A program made the translations under genes and the position numbers. 9,807 bases of DNA from Gemmatimonadota bacterium (GTDB taxonomy: Bacteria > Gemmatimonadota > Gemmatimonadetes > Longimicrobiales > Gaopeijiaceae): assembly GCA_007127575.1 (NCBI GenBank), contig SKZC01000268.1, positions 1-9,807 on the forward strand, in the 5' to 3' direction. A model generated the notes under the pieces. It did not search any database and was not told the origin of the DNA. It saw only the letters and a list, made by a program, of their open reading frames with translations. This document shows positions 6,280 through 9,807 of the stretch, one piece after another (the stretch's first letter is position 1; each line of letters opens with the position of its first letter).

Positions 6280-7311
6280 ATGGCGATCAGGGTGGCGGTG
6301 AACGGGTTCGGTCGTATCGGCCGGCTGGTACTGAGGGCAGCGCTGGAAGGTGGGATGGATGAGTTGGACTTCGTGGCCGTGAACGACCTCACGGATCCGG
6401 ACACTTTGGCCCATCTCTTCCGACACGACTCCGTGCATGGGAGCTTCCAGGGAACGGTGGAGGCGAAGGAGGGCCACCTGGTGGTGGACGGCCGACGCAT
6501 CCGGGTCTTCAGCGAGCGCGACCCCGGAAATCTCCCGTGGAAGGACTTGGAAGTGGACATCGTGGTGGAGTCCACCGGGTTCTTCACGAAGCGGGAGGGG
6601 GCCCAGAAGCACCTGGATGCGGGCGCACGAAAGGTGGTCATCAGCGCTCCCGCCAAGGGGGATGACGTCACGGTGGTCATGGGCGTCAATCATGAAGCCT
6701 ACGAGCCCGACGCCCACCACATCGTTTCCAATGCGAGCTGCACGACGAACTGTCTGGCGCCTGTGGCGAAGGTTCTCCTGGACGAGGTGGGGATTCGCCG
6801 TGGGCTCATGACCACGATCCACTCGTACACGAACGACCAGACGACCCTGGACGCACCCCACAAAGACCTGCGCCGGGCCCGCGCCGCGGCGGTCTCCATG
6901 ATCCCAACCACCACGGGCGCCGCTCGAGCCACCGCGCTGGTAATTCCAGAGCTGAAGGGACGGCTTGACGGGATGGCCATCCGAGTCCCGACCCCCAACG
7001 TCTCCCTGGTGGACCTGGTGGCCGAGGTGGATCGGGAGACCAGCGTGGAGGAGATCAACGACCTGTTTCGCGCCAAGGCGGAGGGGGATCTCAGCGGGAT
7101 CCTGGGGGCGTCCGACGAGCCTCTGGTCTCGGTAGACTACGTCGGGAGCTCCTTCAGCTCCGTCGTGGACCTCCAGAGCACCAACGTCATCGATGGTCGG
7201 TTGGTGAAGGTCCTCTCGTGGTACGACAACGAGTGGGGCTACGCCTCCCGGATCCTGGATCTGGTTCAGTACGTGGGAAAGCGGCTTCCGGCGGCTCAAC
7301 CCACGGATTGA
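6280..7311 (+). CDS. gap: Glyceraldehyde-3-phosphate dehydrogenase, type I
   Basis: The product has 343 residues from ATG 6280 with an excellent AAGGAG (6265-6270) nine bases upstream. The open frame extends to 6058, but the text before 6280 overlaps comF and lacks homology. Visible features are the Rossmann NGFGRIGR at 8-15, AVND with D36 (usual NAD-specific acidic residue), STGFF at 98-102, SAPAKGDD at 122-129, the catalytic SNASCTTNCLAP at 150-161 with C154, H181 in TIHSYTNDQ, DLRRARAAA at 197-204, IPTTTGAA at 208-215, and WYDNEWGY at 314-321. The enzyme oxidises glyceraldehyde 3-phosphate to 1,3-bisphosphoglycerate with NAD+ and phosphate in the cytosol. The second specificity site reads A192-P193. 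The 97 nt upstream of the gene hold no convincing promoter hexamers. Next is pgk, 67 nt downstream, which uses its product. Confidence 0.97.
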   Translation: MAIRVAVNGFGRIGRLVLRAALEGGMDELDFVAVNDLTDPDTLAHLFRHDSVHGSFQGTVEAKEGHLVVDGRRIRVFSERDPGNLPWKDLEVDIVVESTGFFTKREGAQKHLDAGARKVVISAPAKGDDVTVVMGVNHEAYEPDAHHIVSNASCTTNCLAPVAKVLLDEVGIRRGLMTTIHSYTNDQTTLDAPHKDLRRARAAAVSMIPTTTGAARATALVIPELKGRLDGMAIRVPTPNVSLVDLVAEVDRETSVEEINDLFRAKAEGDLSGILGASDEPLVSVDYVGSSFSSVVDLQSTNVIDGRLVKVLSWYDNEWGYASRILDLVQYVGKRLPAAQPTD

Positions 7312-7378
7312 GTCGGTACGACATGCAGGCGAAGAACCGGCGACTGGGTACGGGTTCGGTAAGCTGGGTGGAGGGGAG

Positions 7379-8596
7379 ATGGACCGGCGGACGCTGAAGG
7401 ATCTGGATGAGGCGGAGGTTCGAGGACGACGGATCTTCGTGCGGGTGGACCTGAACGTCCCGCTGAACGAGGACGGATCCGTGGCCGATCCCGGCAGGAT
7501 CCAGGGGACTCTGGCCACGCTGGAGGCCTTGAGCAAGCAGGGGGGGCGCCTCGTGTTGGTCTCCCACCTGGGGCGTCCGGACGGGGCGCCGGACCCGGCC
7601 TACTCCCTGGCCCCTGTGGCTCGAGAGCTCTCGGACCTGGCGGGGGTCCCCGTTCCGTTGCTGGAAGGCGCTCCGGAGGACCCCGGCCTTCGACAGGCCG
7701 TGGACGCCTTGGGTGACGGGGAGATGGCCCTCCTGGAGAACGTCCGTTTCCACCCGGGCGAGACCCGGAACGACCCCGAGTTCACCCGAGCGTTGGCTGA
7801 GCTGGCGGACCACTTCGTCTCCGATGCCTTCGGCACCGCTCACAGGGCTCATGCCTCCACCGTAGGGGTTCCCACCATCGTACGGGAAAGGGGAGGTCGG
7901 GCGGTGGCGGGCCTGCTCATGGCGCGTGAGCTGCGCTTTCTGGACCGGGAGCTTCAAGACCCTCGACGGCCGTTCGTCGCCGTTCTCGGTGGCGCCAAGA
8001 TCTCCGGAAAGATCGAGCTCATCGAGTCCATCCTCCACCGGGTGGATCGACTCCTGGTGGGCGGGGCCATGGCGAACACCTTTCTGCTGGCGCTGGGGTT
8101 GCAGGTGGGACGGTCTCTCGTGGAGGAGGACCGAGTGGAGGTGGCTCGGGAGCTTCTGGAACGGTGGGGGGAGCGTATCGTCCTTCCCGTGGACTGCGTG
8201 GTGGCGCCGGAGGTGAAGGAGGGTGCGGAGGTCGAAGTGCGAAGACGGGACGAAATCGGCGCGGAGGACCGGGTGGCGGACGTGGGACCGGAGACGGTGG
8301 CCCTCTTCGCCTCCGAGCTCCAGGCTGCCCGTACGGTGGTGTGGAACGGTCCCATGGGGGTCTTCGAGGTCCCGCCCTTCGACCGAGGTACCCGAGACGT
8401 GGCCCGGGCGCTGGCGGAAGCTACGGACGATGGGACCGTCTCCATCGTGGGCGGCGGAGACTCGGCTGCGGCGGCGGTGGCGTCGGGCCTTGCGGACCGA
8501 ATCACTCACATCTCTTCCGGAGGGGGCGCCGCCCTGGAACTGCTGGCGGGGAAGGTGCTCCCAGGAGTGGACGTCCTGGAATCGAGTCTCGACTGA
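7379..8596 (+). CDS. pgk: Phosphoglycerate kinase
   Basis: The product has 405 residues from ATG 7379, with GGAGG (7370-7374) four bases upstream in a purine run. The length is normal for bacterial Pgk. Visible features are RVDLNVPL at 22-29, SHLGRP at 62-67, LLENVRF at 118-124, SDAFGTAHRAHAS at 148-160, the nucleotide-domain GGAKISGK at 204-211, GGAMANTF at 228-235, WNGPMGVFE at 322-330, GGGDS at 358-362 and SSGGGAALE at 379-387 (serine where threonine is more usual). The enzyme transfers phosphate from 1,3-bisphosphoglycerate to ADP, making ATP and 3-phosphoglycerate in the cytosol. It is a separate protein and is not fused to tpiA, unlike in some Thermotoga. tpiA follows after 23 nt, so co-translation with it is likely. 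Confidence 0.97.
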   Translation: MDRRTLKDLDEAEVRGRRIFVRVDLNVPLNEDGSVADPGRIQGTLATLEALSKQGGRLVLVSHLGRPDGAPDPAYSLAPVARELSDLAGVPVPLLEGAPEDPGLRQAVDALGDGEMALLENVRFHPGETRNDPEFTRALAELADHFVSDAFGTAHRAHASTVGVPTIVRERGGRAVAGLLMARELRFLDRELQDPRRPFVAVLGGAKISGKIELIESILHRVDRLLVGGAMANTFLLALGLQVGRSLVEEDRVEVARELLERWGERIVLPVDCVVAPEVKEGAEVEVRRRDEIGAEDRVADVGPETVALFASELQAARTVVWNGPMGVFEVPPFDRGTRDVARALAEATDDGTVSIVGGGDSAAAAVASGLADRITHISSGGGAALELLAGKVLPGVDVLESSLD

Positions 8597-8619
8597 ACCC
8601 CGGGAAGGGGAGGTGCTTC

Positions 8620-9372
8620 GTGTCCCGTAAGATCGTGGCCGGAAACTGGAAGATGCACCATGGGCCCGGTGCCACCCGGGATTTCCTGAGTGCGCTGGAG
8701 GTCAGTGGGGGGGCGGAAGGTCCGGAAGTGGTCCTCTTTCCCCCGGCCCTCTCCTTTTCCGCGGCTCGGGAAGTGCTGGGCTCTCAGGGAGGCGTTCACC
8801 TGGGGGTCCAGAACGTCCACTGGGAGTCTGAGGGAGCCTTCACTGGGGAGCTCTCGGTGGGGATGGCCCGAGAAGCGGGAGCCCACTACGCCCTGGTGGG
8901 CCACTCCGAACGGCGACAGCTCTTCGGCGAGACGGACGCCTGGGTCACCCGAAAGGTCCAGGCCGTGCTGGAGGGCGAGTTACGGGCCATGGCCTGTGTG
9001 GGTGAAACTCTGGAGGAGCGAGACGAGGGGCGGCTGGAGGAAGTCCTCCGACGCCAAACCCGCGCCGCTCTCCGGGGGCTGTCCAAGCCCGCTCATCGTC
9101 CCCGCCTGGCACTGGCCTATGAGCCGGTTTGGGCTATTGGCACCGGGCGTACCGCCACTCCCGAGGATGCATCGGGAGCGCACACCTTCATCCGAGAGGT
9201 GCTCACCGACGAGCTGGGTCCGGACGGGGCGAAGATCCCCATCCTCTACGGGGGAAGCGTCAAGCCAGGCAACGCCCGCGAGCTCATGGGAGCTCAGGAC
9301 GTGGACGGGGTTCTCGTGGGAGGTGCGAGCCTCGAGCCCGACTCCTTCAGGGCGATCATCGAGGCGGCGTGA
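8620..9372 (+). CDS. tpiA: Triosephosphate isomerase
   Basis: The product has 250 residues from GTG 8620, preceded by GGGGAGG (8607-8613) with a six-base spacer. The open frame extends well into pgk, but the family N-terminus (RKIVAGNWKM) starts right here. Catalytic residues are visible: N9 and K11 in AGNWKM, H95 in VGHSERR at 93-99, and E168 in AYEPVWAIGTG at 166-176, which is the lid loop. The phosphate-binding YGGSVKPGN lies at 210-218, and the C-terminal GVLVGGASL strand at 230-238. The enzyme interconverts dihydroxyacetone phosphate and glyceraldehyde 3-phosphate in the cytosol. The length is typical and no residue is missing. A short CCCC/GGGG pairing over the ribosome-binding site could modulate its translation, but this is only a suggestion. 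Confidence 0.97.
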   Translation: MSRKIVAGNWKMHHGPGATRDFLSALEVSGGAEGPEVVLFPPALSFSAAREVLGSQGGVHLGVQNVHWESEGAFTGELSVGMAREAGAHYALVGHSERRQLFGETDAWVTRKVQAVLEGELRAMACVGETLEERDEGRLEEVLRRQTRAALRGLSKPAHRPRLALAYEPVWAIGTGRTATPEDASGAHTFIREVLTDELGPDGAKIPILYGGSVKPGNARELMGAQDVDGVLVGGASLEPDSFRAIIEAA

Positions 9373-9383
9373 TGGAGGCCCTC

Positions 9384-9451
9384 CGGCGGGTTGACATGGC
9401 CTTCCGCCGTCACGACGTTTAGCCCCTGAAGGGTTCCTGGTGCGCAGGGGC
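9384..9451 (+). promoter_or_regulatory. Structured tpiA-secG spacer with a consensus -35 hexamer (possible secG promoter)
   Basis: The 109-nt spacer contains an exact TTGACA (9391-9396) between the arms CGGCGG (9384-9389) and CCGCCG (9404-9409). Downstream, at a longer than usual distance, is TTTAGC (9418-9423), a poor -10 match. A second inverted repeat follows: GCCCCTG (9422-9428) and CAGGGGC (9445-9451) with a 16-nt loop. No T-run follows either hairpin, so I do not call a terminator. The spacing makes a classical sigma-70 promoter uncertain. Confidence 0.3.
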
Positions 9452-9481
9452 CCGGACCTCCGAGCTGGGCGTCGTCTCCGA

Positions 9482-9807
9482 ATGTTCGCATTCCTCCTCA
9501 CCCTTCTCGTCCTCATCGGGATCTTTCTCTGCGTGGTCATCCTTCTCCAGGCGGGAAAAGGGGGGGGACTGGCCGCCATGGGCGGGGGCGTCACCGCGAC
9601 GGAGGGCGTGCTGGGTGGCCGGCAGGCCACTACCTTCCTGGTTCGCGCCACATGGAGTGCAGGGGCCGCGTTCATGGTGCTATCCCTCATCCTCTCCATC
9701 CTCTCCTCCAGGACGCAACAGCCCGGATCCATTCTGGCGGAGGACCTTCAGGCTCCTCCGGCTCAGCCGGCTCCGGTCCTTCCCGGAGGCGAGGAAGGTG
9801 CTCCGCC
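9482..9807 (+). CDS. secG: SecG, preprotein translocase subunit (partial, 3' end outside window)
   Basis: The frame is open from ATG 9482 to the window edge (108 codons plus two bases). The product begins with a hydrophobic segment (about residues 3-22), then the SecG signature LLQAGKGGGLA at 21-31 and GGRQATTFLVRATW at 45-58, then a second hydrophobic segment (about 59-76). This is the standard two-span topology. A Pro/Ala/Glu-rich cytoplasmic tail starts near residue 80 and is cut by the window end, so final length is unknown. SecG associates with SecYE in the inner membrane and helps SecA-driven export. A GTG at 9440 is in frame but would add a basic 14-residue leader with no family support, so I prefer 9482, although no strong ribosome site precedes it. 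Linkage to glycolytic genes is common for secG. Confidence 0.9.
   Translation, partial: MFAFLLTLLVLIGIFLCVVILLQAGKGGGLAAMGGGVTATEGVLGGRQATTFLVRATWSAGAAFMVLSLILSILSSRTQQPGSILAEDLQAPPAQPAPVLPGGEEGAP

Noticed and set aside
7323..7397. Short ATG-started frame in the gap-pgk spacer running into pgk
   Set aside because: It has 24 codons, no ribosome site of its own and no recognisable features.
8598..8610. CCCC/GGGG pairing over the tpiA ribosome-binding site as a translational switch
   Set aside because: It is only four pairs in a GC-rich genome, which is expected by chance.
8164..8619. In-frame upstream extension of tpiA inside pgk
   Set aside because: It is a shadow frame of pgk; the GTG at 8620 has a strong ribosome site and matches the family N-terminus.

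Overview
This is a GC-rich (about two-thirds G+C by eye), gene-dense stretch of bacterial chromosome. All twelve recognisable genes lie on the + strand and all are housekeeping genes. I see no mobile element, phage gene, CRISPR array, rRNA or tRNA. The gene content, the SecG sequence (GGRQATTFL after the first hydrophobic segment) and the order gap-pgk-tpiA-secG would fit a Gemmatimonadota-like bacterium. That assignment is an inference of modest confidence, and another GC-rich phylum is possible.

Region 1 (1-2576) holds the 3' end of coaBC (coenzyme A synthesis), a family-4 type Fe-S uracil-DNA glycosylase whose ATG overlaps the coaBC stop, and the replicative helicase dnaB six bases further on. 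Region 2 (2659-6182) holds ispD (MEP isoprenoid pathway), a tsaC/ywlC-type threonylcarbamoyl-AMP synthase (tRNA t6A), a low-molecular-weight phosphatase resembling protein-arginine phosphatase YwlE, aroE (shikimate dehydrogenase) and a comF-type phosphoribosyltransferase. The last four are joined by 4- to 8-base start/stop overlaps, so they are probably one translationally coupled unit. Region 3 (6280-9807) is the triose-phosphate part of glycolysis, gap, pgk and tpiA, followed by secG, a subunit of the SecYEG translocon, which runs off the right edge.

The genes form a near-continuous operon string serving cofactor, isoprenoid, aromatic and tRNA-modification metabolism, then central carbon flux. 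The longest gaps are 82 nt (dnaB-ispD), 97 nt (comF-gap), 67 nt (gap-pgk) and 109 nt (tpiA-secG). Five of the eleven visible start codons are GTG, and all eleven visible stop codons are TGA.

I did not find a new multi-gene system. The observations most worth checking are small: a perfect 10-bp inverted repeat over the dnaB stop codon; a DnaB C-terminus that resembles the acidic tip of SSB; a 24-bp tandem duplication that creates the stop codon separating ispD from tsaC, which are otherwise in one open frame; and a phosphatase loop matching the arginine-phosphatase signature.
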